Assembly: GCA_000755425.1 (NCBI GenBank)
Contig: BBMT01000021.1
Location: forward strand, 1-57,647
Source: Vibrio maritimus
GTDB taxonomy: Bacteria; Pseudomonadota; Gammaproteobacteria; Enterobacterales; Vibrionaceae
Length of the DNA stretch: 57,647 nucleotides
Reading direction: 5' to 3'
Below the pieces are notes generated by a model that was given only the letters and a program-made list of their open reading frames with translations, was not told the DNA's origin and made no database searches. Shown piece after piece: positions 38,130-47,315 of the stretch (position 1 is its first letter; each line of letters opens with the position of its first letter). A program made the position numbers and the translations under genes.

Positions 38130-38483
38130 ATGTTTAGGAAAGGGGTAATTGTTGCGACATTCGTGCTGTTATCGGGTTGCGTGCAGCTCACGCCGCCCAC
38201 CGATGAAAGTGCTCAAAGTTGGCAAGATTTTGGTTATCAATGGGCAATGAAGGGTTACATCATCGAAAGCCAATCTGATTTGGTGAAAAAAGTCCCTGAA
38301 TTGTCCACAGATCGGTTTGCTCAGTATCAATCAGGCTATGCAACAGGCAAGGCTGAGTATTGCAAGCAGAACCCGTTTGACCTTGGCTATGCTGGTAAGA
38401 TCTACTACGGCATTTGCAACGACCTCGACCGCCGTTACAACGACGAGTACTGGCGAGGTAAGAAGGCTCGCAGTCGCAATTGA
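38130..38483 (+). CDS. DUF2799 lipoprotein, first copy
   Basis: A 117-residue protein with a lipoprotein signal (VIVATFVLLSGC, lipobox LSGC at residues 14-17). The DUF2799 pattern is WQDFGYQWAMKGYIIESQSD, YQSGYATGKAEYCKQNPFDL and YYGICNDLDRRYND. The function is unknown. It lies just after tamB and is followed by a second, divergent copy. Confidence 0.8.
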   Translation: MFRKGVIVATFVLLSGCVQLTPPTDESAQSWQDFGYQWAMKGYIIESQSDLVKKVPELSTDRFAQYQSGYATGKAEYCKQNPFDLGYAGKIYYGICNDLDRRYNDEYWRGKKARSRN

Positions 38484-38530
38484 TTGAGCGATTTCTCTAC
38501 CAAGCGAGACACAGGCAATTAGGAGGAGCA

Positions 38531-38884
38531 ATGAAAATAATTTGGCTTTCATTGTTTGCCGCGACACTGGTGGCGTGCGCTCAAAACAGCGGACCGAACA
38601 GTACTTCGCAGCAAGATTGGTTTCAGTTTGGAGAGCAGCAAGCGCTGGTCGGCTACGAGAAACAGAGTGATGATGAATTGAAGCAGTCATCACAAGTCAG
38701 TGTCGATAGTGAACTGTATCAAGCGTATTCAGCAGGCTACGAGCAAGGCCGCCAGGAGTACTGTCAGCAAGACCCGAAAATACTCGGTAAAAAAGGCGAG
38801 TTATACCGCGGTATTTGTGACGATATTCGACCGACGTTTCGGATTTGGTACAACAACGGCAAAGCGTCGCGAAGTCGCTATTAA
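38531..38884 (+). CDS. DUF2799 lipoprotein, second copy
   Basis: A 117-residue paralogue of the preceding gene, with the lipobox LVAC and the parallel blocks WFQFGEQQALVGYEKQSDDE, YSAGYEQGRQEYCQQDPKIL and YRGICDDIRPTFRIWYNN. The ATG at 38531 follows AGGAGGAG; an earlier in-frame start would remove the signal peptide from the N-terminus. A tandem duplication is the likely origin. A terminator follows. Confidence 0.8.
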   Translation: MKIIWLSLFAATLVACAQNSGPNSTSQQDWFQFGEQQALVGYEKQSDDELKQSSQVSVDSELYQAYSAGYEQGRQEYCQQDPKILGKKGELYRGICDDIRPTFRIWYNNGKASRSRY

Positions 38885-38916
38885 CGACCTATCTCTTGCT
38901 AAAACCAACTCAATTT

Positions 38917-38956
38917 AAAAAGAGCTCACCAACGACAAGTTAGTGAGCCCTTTTTT
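38917..38956 (+). terminator. Terminator after the DUF2799 pair
   Basis: GCTCAC (38924-38929) pairs with GTGAGC (38943-38948), with inner AAC/GTT pairing, and six Ts follow. The A-rich left flank means it could also serve the convergent ppa gene. Confidence 0.75.
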
Positions 38957-38986
38957 AATGTTTGTATTGGTCAGTCGGCTAAAAGC

Positions 38987-39517
38987 CTACTCACCTTGAG
39001 CGCGCTCATACGATGATTGGATTTCATCGCGTGCAGCTTGAACATCTGCCCAGCCATCGACTTTCACCCACTTGCCTGCTTCTAGCTCTTTATAACGCTC
39101 AAAGAATTGCGTGATTTGCGCTTTTAGAAGCTCTGGAATATCGCCGACATCTTGGATGTGGTCGTACTCTTTACTCAGCTTGCTGTGTGGAACCGCGAAT
39201 ACTTTGGCATCTTCACCTGACTCATCGGTCATTTTTAGCACCCCAACAGGGCGGCAGCGAATGACGGAGCCTGGCATTAATGGATAAGGCGTTGGAACCA
39301 ACACGTCTACCGGATCACCATCCAGTGACAAGGTGTGGTTTACGTAGCCGTAGTTGCAAGGGTAGAACATAGGGGCTGACATAAAGCGGTCAACGAATAC
39401 GGCGCCAGAGTCCTTATCGACTTCGTACTTGATGGGATCAGCGTTTGCAGGGATTTCAATGACGACATAGATGTCATCTGGGAGTGACTTACCCGCAGGC
39501 ACATTGTTTAAGCTCAT
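38987..39517 (-). CDS. ppa: Inorganic pyrophosphatase
   Basis: A 176-residue family I soluble pyrophosphatase, equal in length to E. coli. It begins MSLNNVPAGKSLPDDIYVVI and carries the signature DGDPVDVLVPTPYPLMPGSV, where the aspartates bind magnesium. HSKLSKEYDHIQDVGDIPEL follows. The ATG at 39517 is chosen by homology; a 14-residue upstream extension is lysine-rich and unconserved. Confidence 0.97.
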   Translation of the reverse strand: MSLNNVPAGKSLPDDIYVVIEIPANADPIKYEVDKDSGAVFVDRFMSAPMFYPCNYGYVNHTLSLDGDPVDVLVPTPYPLMPGSVIRCRPVGVLKMTDESGEDAKVFAVPHSKLSKEYDHIQDVGDIPELLKAQITQFFERYKELEAGKWVKVDGWADVQAARDEIQSSYERAQGE

Positions 39518-39614
39518 TTTGACTTTCCTTTTCTTTGTTCGATATTCCTTTAGGCGCAAGGAACTGAGGGCTGAAACACGAATCGTTTACAGTCAGTATA
39601 CTTGGTTAATTTTA

Positions 39615-39645
39615 AAACAAAAAGTGCCTCATTGAGAGGCACTTC
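39615..39645 (-). terminator. Terminator of fbp
   Basis: AAGTGCCTC pairs with GAGGCACTT around a short loop. On the minus strand it is followed by TTTTTG. It lies just after the fbp stop. Confidence 0.88.
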
Positions 39646-39652
39646 GAAGTTA

Positions 39653-40663
39653 TTAGTCTTGGTACTCTTCGAGGAAGGACTCGACTTTTTCAACCATGTT
39701 CTTTGAACCTACAAAGAATGGCACGCGTTGGTGAAGCTCTGTTGGTTTGATATCCATAATGCGTTGGGTGCCATCTGACGCGACACCGCCCGCTTGCTCC
39801 ATGATAAATGCCATTGGGTTGCACTCATAAAGCAAACGCAGTTTACCGCTTGGGTGACTTTGTGTACTTGGGTACAAGTAGATGCCACCTTTAAGTAGGT
39901 TACGGTGGAAATCAGACACCAGTGAGCCGATATAGCGAGAAGTGTATGGACGCTTCTCTTCCGGCACGTTTTCCTGGCAGTACTTGATGTACTTCTTCAC
40001 ACCCATAGGGAAACGGATGTAGTTGCCTTCATTGATTGAGTAGATAGTTCCGTCTTCAGGAATCATCATGTTTTCGTGTGAAAGGCAGAAGCTGCCGATA
40101 GATGGGTCGTAAGTGAAGCCATTTACGCCTTTGCCTGTTGTGTATACCAACATGGTAGACGAGCCATAAACCACATAACCTGCAGCCACCTGTTTATTAC
40201 CAGGCTGTAGGAAATCCTCTTGGGTTGGAGGCGTGCCTACTGGCGAGATACGACGGTAAATAGAGAAGATAGTACCTACCGATACGTTCACATCGATGTT
40301 TGACGATCCATCCAATGGATCCATCAACACAACATATTTGGCGTTCTTATTGAGCTCTTTATTGAACGCGACTGCCTCATCTTCTTCTTCACTCGCGACA
40401 CCACAAACTTGGTCACGAGCTTCCAGCGCAGCTTTGAACTTATCGTTCGCATAGACATCGAGCTTTTGCTGAGCTTCGCCTTGAACATTGTCTGTACCAA
40501 CAGCACCTGTGATATCAACAAGGCCAGCTTTGTTGATTTCTCGGTTTACAATTTTTGCAGCAAGTCGAATCGAGGACAAAAGAGAGGAGAGATCACCGCT
40601 AGCGTGGGGGAAATCATGTTGTTTTTCAACAATGAATTCGCCAAGGGTGCGCATATCAGACAT
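39653..40663 (-). CDS. fbp: Fructose-1,6-bisphosphatase, class 1
   Basis: A 336-residue gluconeogenic enzyme that converts fructose 1,6-bisphosphate to fructose 6-phosphate. The metal-binding signature is VVLMDPLDGSSNIDVNVSVG near residue 115. The sugar-phosphate region includes KLRLLYECNPMAFIMEQAGG. Divergent from mpl across 283 bases in which I see no gene. Confidence 0.97.
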   Translation of the reverse strand: MSDMRTLGEFIVEKQHDFPHASGDLSSLLSSIRLAAKIVNREINKAGLVDITGAVGTDNVQGEAQQKLDVYANDKFKAALEARDQVCGVASEEEDEAVAFNKELNKNAKYVVLMDPLDGSSNIDVNVSVGTIFSIYRRISPVGTPPTQEDFLQPGNKQVAAGYVVYGSSTMLVYTTGKGVNGFTYDPSIGSFCLSHENMMIPEDGTIYSINEGNYIRFPMGVKKYIKYCQENVPEEKRPYTSRYIGSLVSDFHRNLLKGGIYLYPSTQSHPSGKLRLLYECNPMAFIMEQAGGVASDGTQRIMDIKPTELHQRVPFFVGSKNMVEKVESFLEEYQD

Positions 40664-40946
40664 GTTATATCCTTAACTTTTTTACTTATTTTCTTGGGGG
40701 TATGTGTGTGGAATGACGCGAAATCAAACGATTGCGCGAGTTGGGGGTATTCATCAACACACATGGATATTGTAGGGGGCAGAACTTTTTAATGGTAATG
40801 AAGTAAGAGTACAGAGCGGCAATTTGTATGATGAATGTCACATTTATCTGTCTAACCACTAACTTTCTCGCTTTTAACACACGCTTTGGGTATATATAGC
40901 GACAATGGCGTAAACTAAGACGCAACGGAATTTAAGAGAGCAAGCT

Positions 40947-42296
40947 ATGCATATTCATATCCTTGGCATTTGCGGCACCTTCATGGGTGGCGCTGCTGTA
41001 CTGGCTCAGCAACTTGGACATCGAGTCACGGGCAGTGATGCAAATGTCTACCCACCAATGAGCACTCTATTGGAATCGGAAGGAATCGAGATCATTGAAG
41101 GTTTTGACCCTGCGCAGCTCGACCCAGCGCCTGATCTCGTAGTGATTGGTAATGCAATGAGCCGTGGAAACCCTTGCGTTGAATATGTCCTAAATCACAA
41201 TCTTAAGTACACTTCAGGGCCTCAGTGGTTGCAGGAGTTCCTTTTGCATGACCGTTGGGTATTAGCAGTGTCGGGCACGCATGGAAAAACCACGACTTCG
41301 AGTATGCTTAGCTGGATTTTAGAAGACTGTGGCTATAAACCGGGCTTCTTGGTGGGTGGCGTCTTAGGCAACTTTGGGCAATCGGCGAGACTGGGTGAGT
41401 CGATGTTCTTCGTGGTCGAAGCGGATGAATATGACAGCGCCTTTTTCGATAAACGCTCTAAGTTTGTTCATTATCATCCTCGAACTTTGATCATGAATAA
41501 CCTTGAGTTTGATCATGCGGATATTTTTGATGATCTCGAAGCGATTAAGAGGCAGTTCCATCATCTAGTGCGCACGGTTCCAGGGAACGGAAGGATTATG
41601 GCACCGAAAGGTGACAAAGCTCTCGGAGATGTTCTGGGCAGAGGTTGTTGGAGTGAAGTCGAACATACGGGTGCTGGCGCAGATTGGAACGCCAATAAAC
41701 TGACTGCTGACGGCTCGCACTTTGAAGTGTTCTTGCATGGTGCCAAAGTTGGCGTGGTGAAATGGGATCTAGTGGGTGACCATAATGTCGATAACGCACT
41801 GATGGCAATTGCTGGCGCAAGGCATGTGGGTGTTACGCCCGATTTAGCTTGTGAGGCGCTGGGTAAGTTTATCAATACTAAGCGACGCCTTGAGTTAAAA
41901 GGTGAAGTGAATCAGGTGACGGTCTACGATGACTTTGCCCATCACCCAACGGCAATTGAACTGACTTTAGATGGTTTGCGTAACAAGGTCGGCGACAAAC
42001 GTATTCTCGCGGTATTGGAGCCGCGCAGTGCGACCATGAAACGTGGCGTGCACAAAGAGACGCTTGCACAATCGCTCACTAAAGCTGACCAAGTGTTCTT
42101 GTTCCAACCAGATAATATTGAATGGTCGGTACAAGATATTGCCGACGCATGTAGCCAACCCGCTCAAGTTGACAGCGACATTGATGCGTTAGTGACTAAA
42201 ATTGCAGAGCAGGCTGAGTCTGGCGACCAGATCTTGGTGATGAGTAACGGCGGCTTTGGTGGTATTCATCAAAAATTATTGGAGGCGTTGGCCTAA
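40947..42296 (+). CDS. mpl: UDP-MurNAc:L-Ala-gamma-D-Glu-meso-DAP ligase
   Basis: A 449-residue Mur-ligase family enzyme that joins recovered murein tripeptide to UDP-MurNAc, recycling cell wall. The N-terminal Rossmann motif is HILGICGTFMGGAAVLAQQL, the P-loop is VSGTHGKTTTSSMLSWILED near residue 109, and DDFAHHPTAIELTLDGLR lies in the C-terminal domain. Length matches E. coli Mpl. It overlaps ubiX by one base. Confidence 0.97.
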   Translation: MHIHILGICGTFMGGAAVLAQQLGHRVTGSDANVYPPMSTLLESEGIEIIEGFDPAQLDPAPDLVVIGNAMSRGNPCVEYVLNHNLKYTSGPQWLQEFLLHDRWVLAVSGTHGKTTTSSMLSWILEDCGYKPGFLVGGVLGNFGQSARLGESMFFVVEADEYDSAFFDKRSKFVHYHPRTLIMNNLEFDHADIFDDLEAIKRQFHHLVRTVPGNGRIMAPKGDKALGDVLGRGCWSEVEHTGAGADWNANKLTADGSHFEVFLHGAKVGVVKWDLVGDHNVDNALMAIAGARHVGVTPDLACEALGKFINTKRRLELKGEVNQVTVYDDFAHHPTAIELTLDGLRNKVGDKRILAVLEPRSATMKRGVHKETLAQSLTKADQVFLFQPDNIEWSVQDIADACSQPAQVDSDIDALVTKIAEQAESGDQILVMSNGGFGGIHQKLLEALA

Positions 42297-42915
42297 TGAA
42301 ACCGGCAGAAAAAGCCATTACCCTTGCATTTACTGGTGCCTCAGGTGCACTTACGGTATGCGCCTGCTCGAGTGTTTACTGGCTCAAGATTACACCGTGT
42401 ATCTATTGATTTCGTCGGCCGCGCGCGTGGTGCTAGCCACCGAGCATGATATTAAACTGCCAAGTGGCCCAGATGCTGCCCACAAAGCTCTGGTAGAGCG
42501 TTTAAACTGCAAGCCAGAAAAGCTGGTGGTGTGTGGTAAAGAAGATTGGTTCTCGCCTGTGGCTTCTGGTTCAGCGGCACCTAAACAGATGATCGTCTGT
42601 CCGTGTTCGGCGGGAAGCGTTGCGGCGATTGCTCACGGTATGTCAGATAACCTAATTGAACGTGCCGCAGATGTGGTGATTAAAGAGAAAGGGCAGCTTC
42701 TACTCGTAGTTCGTGAAACGCCGTTCTCAACCATTCATCTCGAGAACATGCATAAGCTCTCCCAAATGGGAGTCACCATAATGCCGGCGGCGCCTGGCTT
42801 CTATCATCAGCCACAATCTATCGAAGACTTGGTGGACTTTATTGTGGCAAGGGTGCTCGATCACATGGGGCTAGAACAAAACCTAGTGCCGCGTTGGGGC
42901 TACGATCAGCGATAG
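42296..42915 (+). CDS. ubiX: Flavin prenyltransferase UbiX (frameshifted in this sequence)
   Basis: UbiX makes the prenylated FMN cofactor of the decarboxylase UbiD in ubiquinone synthesis. It starts at the ATG overlapping the mpl stop (TAATG) with MKPAEKAITLAFTGASG. One C is missing at 42350/42351; repair gives GAPYGMRLLECLLAQDYTVY. The FMN-binding segments MIVCPCSAGSVAAIAHGMSD and LVVRETPFSTIHLENMHKL are intact. Repaired length is 206 residues. Confidence 0.94.
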
Positions 42916-42998
42916 ATTGATGCTAGCTAACGAATGTTAAGGATAGATTTGGCGAATCTGTGACGAAAAGGTTACAATTCGCCTTCAAAGGTTGTAAC

Positions 42999-43098
42999 TC
43001 ACGGGGTGCACTAGCAGTGGTGCTGAGAGAAGGTCAAGCCTGATACCCGCGTACGTTAAGTAACAGCCCTGATCCAGATAATGCTGGCGTAGGGATGA
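42999..43098 (+). ncRNA. TPP riboswitch (THI element)
   Basis: The two conserved blocks of the thiamin-pyrophosphate aptamer are present: ACGGGGTGC with CTGAGAGA on the 5' side, and CCTGATCCAGATAATGC with TGGCGTAGGGATGAG on the 3' side, with a variable P3 arm between. It sits about 110 bases before thiB, so it should lower expression of the thiamin transporter when TPP is high. Confidence 0.95.
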
Positions 43099-43209
43099 GG
43101 CTCCTTTGCTATTAATCGGCTAAGTAGACACTCTAGCTCCAATGTATTGGATGCACTCCCACATCGCGTGTTTCTCTGGATCTCAAAACAATAACTAAGG
43201 ACAGAACCA

Positions 43210-44208
43210 GTGAAAAACCATTCAATCAGCAAAATCGCGTTAGCGACGGTACTCTTTTCTACTCCACTCATGGCATCGGCGCAATCGCTGACTGTCTATA
43301 CCTACAGCTCATTTGCATCCGATTGGGGGCCAGGTCCTGCGATTGAAAAAGCATTCGAAGCACAATGTGGTTGCGATCTTAACTACGTAGCGCTGGATGA
43401 TGGCGTGTCTATCCTCAACCGTCTTCGTTTGGAAGGCAGCAGCACTCAAGCAGATGTCGTGCTTGGTCTTGATAATAACCTAATGAGTGAAGCGAAAAAG
43501 TCAGGCCTGCTGGCTAACCATGGCGCTGATTTGTCGTCAGTTGTCCTGCCGAATGGTTGGAGTGATGAAGTGTTCGTCCCATTTGATTACGGCTACTTTG
43601 CCTTTGTGTACAACAAAGAAAAGGTAAAGAACCCACCAAAAAGCCTTAAAGAGCTCGTTGAGCAGCGCGATGACCTTAAAGTGATTTACCAAGACCCACG
43701 CACATCGACACCAGGCCAAGGCTTACTGCTGTGGATGAAGTCTGTGTACGGAGATGACTCAAGCGCTGCATGGCAGCAGCTGTCGAAGAAAACCGTCACT
43801 GTGACTAAGGGCTGGTCAGAAGCGTATTCGATGTTCTTAGAAGGAGAGTCGGATCTTGTGCTGTCTTACACCACATCTCCGGCCTACCACATTATTGCTG
43901 AGCAAGACGAGCGCTTCGCGGCGGCTGATTTTTCAGAAGGCCATTACACTCAAGTAGAGGTCGCTGCCAAGGTTGCTAGTAGCAGTAATCAGAAACTAGC
44001 CGATGAGTTTATGCAGTTTATTGTCTCTGATGGCTTTCAATCTAACATTCCAACGGGCAACTGGATGTACCCAGTAGTGGACAGCAAGTTACCCGCTGGG
44101 TTTGAGAGCCTAACTATTCCGGCTAAGGCGCTGTCTTTCTCTCCTGATGAAGTGGCGAATAATCGCAAAGCGTGGATCCGTGAATGGCAATCTGCGTTGA
44201 TTAAGTAA
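43210..44208 (+). CDS. thiB: Thiamin ABC transporter substrate-binding protein
   Basis: A 332-residue periplasmic protein that binds thiamin, TMP and TPP for import. The signal peptide ends near LMASAQS. The family segments SLTVYTYSSFASDWGPGPAI and DVVLGLDNNLMSEAKKSGLL are present, with TPGQGLLLWMKSVYG and GNWMYPVVDSKLP later. It starts with GTG, preceded by AAGGA. First gene after the TPP riboswitch. Confidence 0.95.
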   Translation: MKNHSISKIALATVLFSTPLMASAQSLTVYTYSSFASDWGPGPAIEKAFEAQCGCDLNYVALDDGVSILNRLRLEGSSTQADVVLGLDNNLMSEAKKSGLLANHGADLSSVVLPNGWSDEVFVPFDYGYFAFVYNKEKVKNPPKSLKELVEQRDDLKVIYQDPRTSTPGQGLLLWMKSVYGDDSSAAWQQLSKKTVTVTKGWSEAYSMFLEGESDLVLSYTTSPAYHIIAEQDERFAAADFSEGHYTQVEVAAKVASSSNQKLADEFMQFIVSDGFQSNIPTGNWMYPVVDSKLPAGFESLTIPAKALSFSPDEVANNRKAWIREWQSALIK

Positions 44209-44286
44209 CGCCGTCTATTCGACGATACGTTATTCTTGCTAGAGAATAACGTATCGTCGGAAATTTTTTCTTCCCTTGAGGTCACT

Positions 44287-45917
44287 GTGATTCGAACTCC
44301 CAAAGCCGGCTTAGTCGTTGCGCTGCTCATTGGCCTGTATGTCGTCGCGTCCTTGTGGACATTGCTTTCCTACTCTTCCATTGATGATATTGGGTTGCTG
44401 TTTAGCGATCCCTATTATCAGCACGTGGCCAAATTCAGTTTCTGGCAAGCGAGTCTCTCGACGCTGTTGAGTGTTGGACTTGCTATACCCGTAGCTCATG
44501 CAATTTCGCGTCGCCATTTCTGGGGGCGAGAGTGGCTACTCAAACTGTTTGCCACAACCTTGGTGATGCCTGTACTCGTTGGCGTGTTTGGTATTGTGGC
44601 TATTTATGGCAACCAAGGGGTGATTGCCAAATGGTTCGCTGGTGGCTCTGCGCTTTTTTCCATCTATGGGCTCAATGGTATCTTGCTCGCCCATGTGTTC
44701 TTTAATCTGCCATTTGCTACTCGGCTTTTGTTGGTAACGATAGAGGGCGTGCCTGATGAACAGCGTAAGTTGGCGCTTCATCTTGGCATGAACAGTTGGC
44801 AGTGCTTTCGATTAGTGGAATGGCCAAGGCTTAAGTCGCATCTTCCCCATGTCATTGGTTTGGTGTTTATGCTTTGCTTTACCAGCTTTGCGACTGTGAT
44901 GGCGCTTGGGGGGGGCCACAGGCGACCACTATCGAACTCGCTATCTATCAAGCGATAAAGTTCGACTTTGACTTGCCTACGGGCGCCGTGTTGGCTCTTT
45001 GGCAAATGACAATCTGTGCTGCTTTGGTGATGTTTGTTGGCCGATTCAGTAAACCCGTTTCTGGAAAGAGTAACTTTCACGGGACGCCTAGCTTGCAACC
45101 CAAAGATACGATGCTTAAAAAGGGCTGGGATAGCTTTTGGATCATGGCAACTCTAATGCTCGTCATACCTCCGATACTGGCTATTTTGCTCAGTGGTTTG
45201 AACTCGAAATTGCTTGATGTGTTTACGGATTTACGCTTTTGGAGTGCTGTAGGCACTTCGTTGCAAGTGGCTGTATTGGCTGGGAGTATTGCTCTGCTGG
45301 TGGGTATTGTCTTGTTATCAACAACGCGAGTTTACCGGCTTAAATCTCAAGCCCGCCGAGCGGACAGTCTTGAGCTAGTCGGAACCGTTATTCTAGTAAC
45401 ACCAGCGCTAGTCCTCAGTACTGCTACTTTCTTGATGTTGCGAGGCATGACAAATGTGTTCAGTCTAGCATTTGGTATTGTGGTGTTGGTCAATGCCCTA
45501 ATGGCGCTGCCTTATGTGATTAAAACCTTGAATCAGCCAATGCAGCGCCTTGCTACTCAATACTATCCGCTATGGCAAAGCCTCGGTATGCGCGGTGTTC
45601 GCCGATTTTGGCTAATGGAGTGGCGCGCGATTCGAGCGCCAATACTGCATGCATTTTCGATAAGCTTCATTTTGTCTATGGGTGACCTTACCGTGATTGC
45701 CTTATTTGGTAGCCAAGATTTTAATACCCTGCCGTTATATCTTTATCAGCTAATGGGCAGTTATCAGCTCGAATCGGCTGCGGTAGTATCGCTGGTGCTG
45801 TTTGCATTGAGTATCGGTGTTTTTTCACTGACCGATACACTGAATAGAACGTCTAAAAAGGTTAGTTCAACCAAAACCCACTCACCGAAAGGCTCTCGCC
45901 ATGTTGCACCTAAATAA
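44287..45917 (+). CDS. thiP: Thiamin ABC transporter permease (frameshifted in this sequence)
   Basis: A fused-duplicate permease with about twelve membrane helices that works with ThiB and ThiQ. Each half carries a binding-protein-dependent transport motif, such as EGVPDEQRKLALHLGMNSWQ in the first and QSLGMRGVRRFWLMEWRAIR in the second. The run of eight Gs at 44908-44915 should be nine; repair gives MALGGGPQATTIELAIYQAI. GTG at 44287 with GAGG upstream is the preferred start. Repaired length is 543 residues. The end overlaps thiQ by 17 bases. Confidence 0.93.
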
Positions 45918-46605
45918 CGTTGCTTATCGCTACCATAGTGATTGGTTCCATTTTGATCTTGAGGTAAACCAAGGCGACATCGTTTCCTTGATAGGACCGA
46001 GTGGTGCAGGCAAATCCACATTGTTGGCTTTGGTGTCTGGCTTTTGTCAGCCTGAATCTGGGTTTATTCGAGTAGAAGGGAAGGACATCGATAGACTTGA
46101 ACCTCATCAAAGGCCGCTGTCGATGCTGTTTCAAGAGCACAATCTTTTTGATCACCTATCGGTATTTGACAACATTGGTTTGGGATTAAGTCCATCCCTC
46201 AAACTCACTGAAACAGACAAAAAGACAGTGCGTAATGCGGCAGAAAAAGTAGGACTAGAGGAGATGTTAACGCGACTTCCTTCTGAGCTTTCTGGTGGCC
46301 AAAAACAGCGGGTGGCGCTTGCACGCTGCTTTGTACAGCCACACCCAATATGGCTACTCGATGAGCCTTTCTCAGCGCTTGACCCTATCCTTCGTAAAGA
46401 AATGCTCAGTGTAGTGAAACAGCTGGCGAGCGAGAAACAAGTGACCGTGATTATGGTGACGCACCATCTAAGTGATGCTCGCGCGATAGCGAATCGCTTT
46501 GCTTATTTGGCGAACGGTTGCATTGAAGCACAAGGGGAGGTTTGTGAGCTGACGGATGCACATCCCAATACGGCATTGGCTGAGTTTGTGCACGCAGCGC
46601 ACTAG
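45901..46605 (+). CDS. thiQ: Thiamin ABC transporter ATP-binding protein
   Basis: A 234-residue ATPase that powers ThiBP. Walker A is LIGPSGAGKSTLLALVSG near residue 30, the Q-loop region is LSMLFQEHNLFDHLSVFDNI, the signature is LSGGQKQRVALARC and Walker B is IWLLDEPFSALDP. Third gene of the riboswitch-controlled thiBPQ operon. Intact. Confidence 0.96.
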   Translation: MLHLNNVAYRYHSDWFHFDLEVNQGDIVSLIGPSGAGKSTLLALVSGFCQPESGFIRVEGKDIDRLEPHQRPLSMLFQEHNLFDHLSVFDNIGLGLSPSLKLTETDKKTVRNAAEKVGLEEMLTRLPSELSGGQKQRVALARCFVQPHPIWLLDEPFSALDPILRKEMLSVVKQLASEKQVTVIMVTHHLSDARAIANRFAYLANGCIEAQGEVCELTDAHPNTALAEFVHAAH

Positions 46606-46614
46606 CGTCCATAA

Positions 46615-46643
46615 ACAAAAAGGCAACTGATTACTCAGTTGCC
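46615..46643 (-). terminator. Terminator between thiQ and darP
   Basis: AAAGGCAACTGA pairs with TCAGTTGCCTTT. On the minus strand it runs into five Ts and would end darP. The plus-strand T tract is short, so it may also act weakly for thiQ. Confidence 0.8.
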
Positions 46644-46670
46644 TTTCGTGATACTCAGTCGAGAACAGTC

Positions 46671-47198
46671 TTAAAACTCTTGCTCTTCTTCGTGCTTAAG
46701 CATTTGGAAGATTTCGCGGAATGCTTTCGCAGGCTTCCCAGCTTTTTTCTCTTTGTTTGCTTGGCGAGCAAGCTGGCGTATGCGCTGACGATCTAGCTCT
46801 GGGTAAAGTGCCATTGCTGCTGCAATCGCTTCATCACCTTCTGCAATGATACGGTCGCGCAATTGCTCAAGCTTATGCAGAGCTGCGGTAGATTGTGAGT
46901 GCTTGTTGCGTACGCGATCAAGAGCGGCTTGAATTGGCTCAGGATCTTCGGTGCGCATTAGCTTACCAATGTATTGCAGCTGACGACGCTTAGCTTCGTT
47001 CTTAAAGCGCTGCGCGTCTGCGATCGCTTCTCTCAGATCTTCGCTTAGTGGGAATTTATCCAACACAGCAGGTTTTAGGTCAACCAACTCTTCGCCGAGT
47101 TTTTGTAACTCTTCCATGTCGTTTTTCATTTCGGTTCTACTTACCCAAATGATCTCTTCTTCCTCTTCCCAAGGCGCTTTCTGATTTTTGCGGGCCAT
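46671..47198 (-). CDS. darP: Ribosome biogenesis factor DarP (YjgA)
   Basis: A 175-residue, highly charged helical protein of the DUF615/YjgA family that associates with late 50S precursors. Segments: WVSRTEMKNDMEELQKLGEE, LREAIADAQRFKNEAKRRQL, QYIGKLMRTEDPEPIQAALD and RQLARQANKEKKAGKPAKAF. Divergent from pmbA as in E. coli, where yjgA and pmbA are also neighbours. Confidence 0.94.
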   Translation of the reverse strand: MARKNQKAPWEEEEEIIWVSRTEMKNDMEELQKLGEELVDLKPAVLDKFPLSEDLREAIADAQRFKNEAKRRQLQYIGKLMRTEDPEPIQAALDRVRNKHSQSTAALHKLEQLRDRIIAEGDEAIAAAMALYPELDRQRIRQLARQANKEKKAGKPAKAFREIFQMLKHEEEQEF

Positions 47199-47315
47199 GA
47201 TGTCTGCCTATATCACTATCTCATTACGAATATCCGCTATTTTAGCAAGAAATCTGGGGAGAATGCGAAAACCTTGTTATTCTAGACTCAGTTATTAGCA
47301 AAGAATTAGATAAAT

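Noticed and set aside
40664..40946. Hidden gene between fbp and mpl
   Set aside because: Short frames there have no ribosome site or conserved-looking sequence; the space fits two divergent promoters.
44900..44920. G-run phase variation in thiP
   Set aside because: An eight- or nine-G run could slip, but the generalised loss of single bases across the window explains it more simply.
45901..45917. The 17-base overlap of thiP and thiQ as an anomaly
   Set aside because: Overlapping starts are common in this operon type, and both protein ends are well supported.
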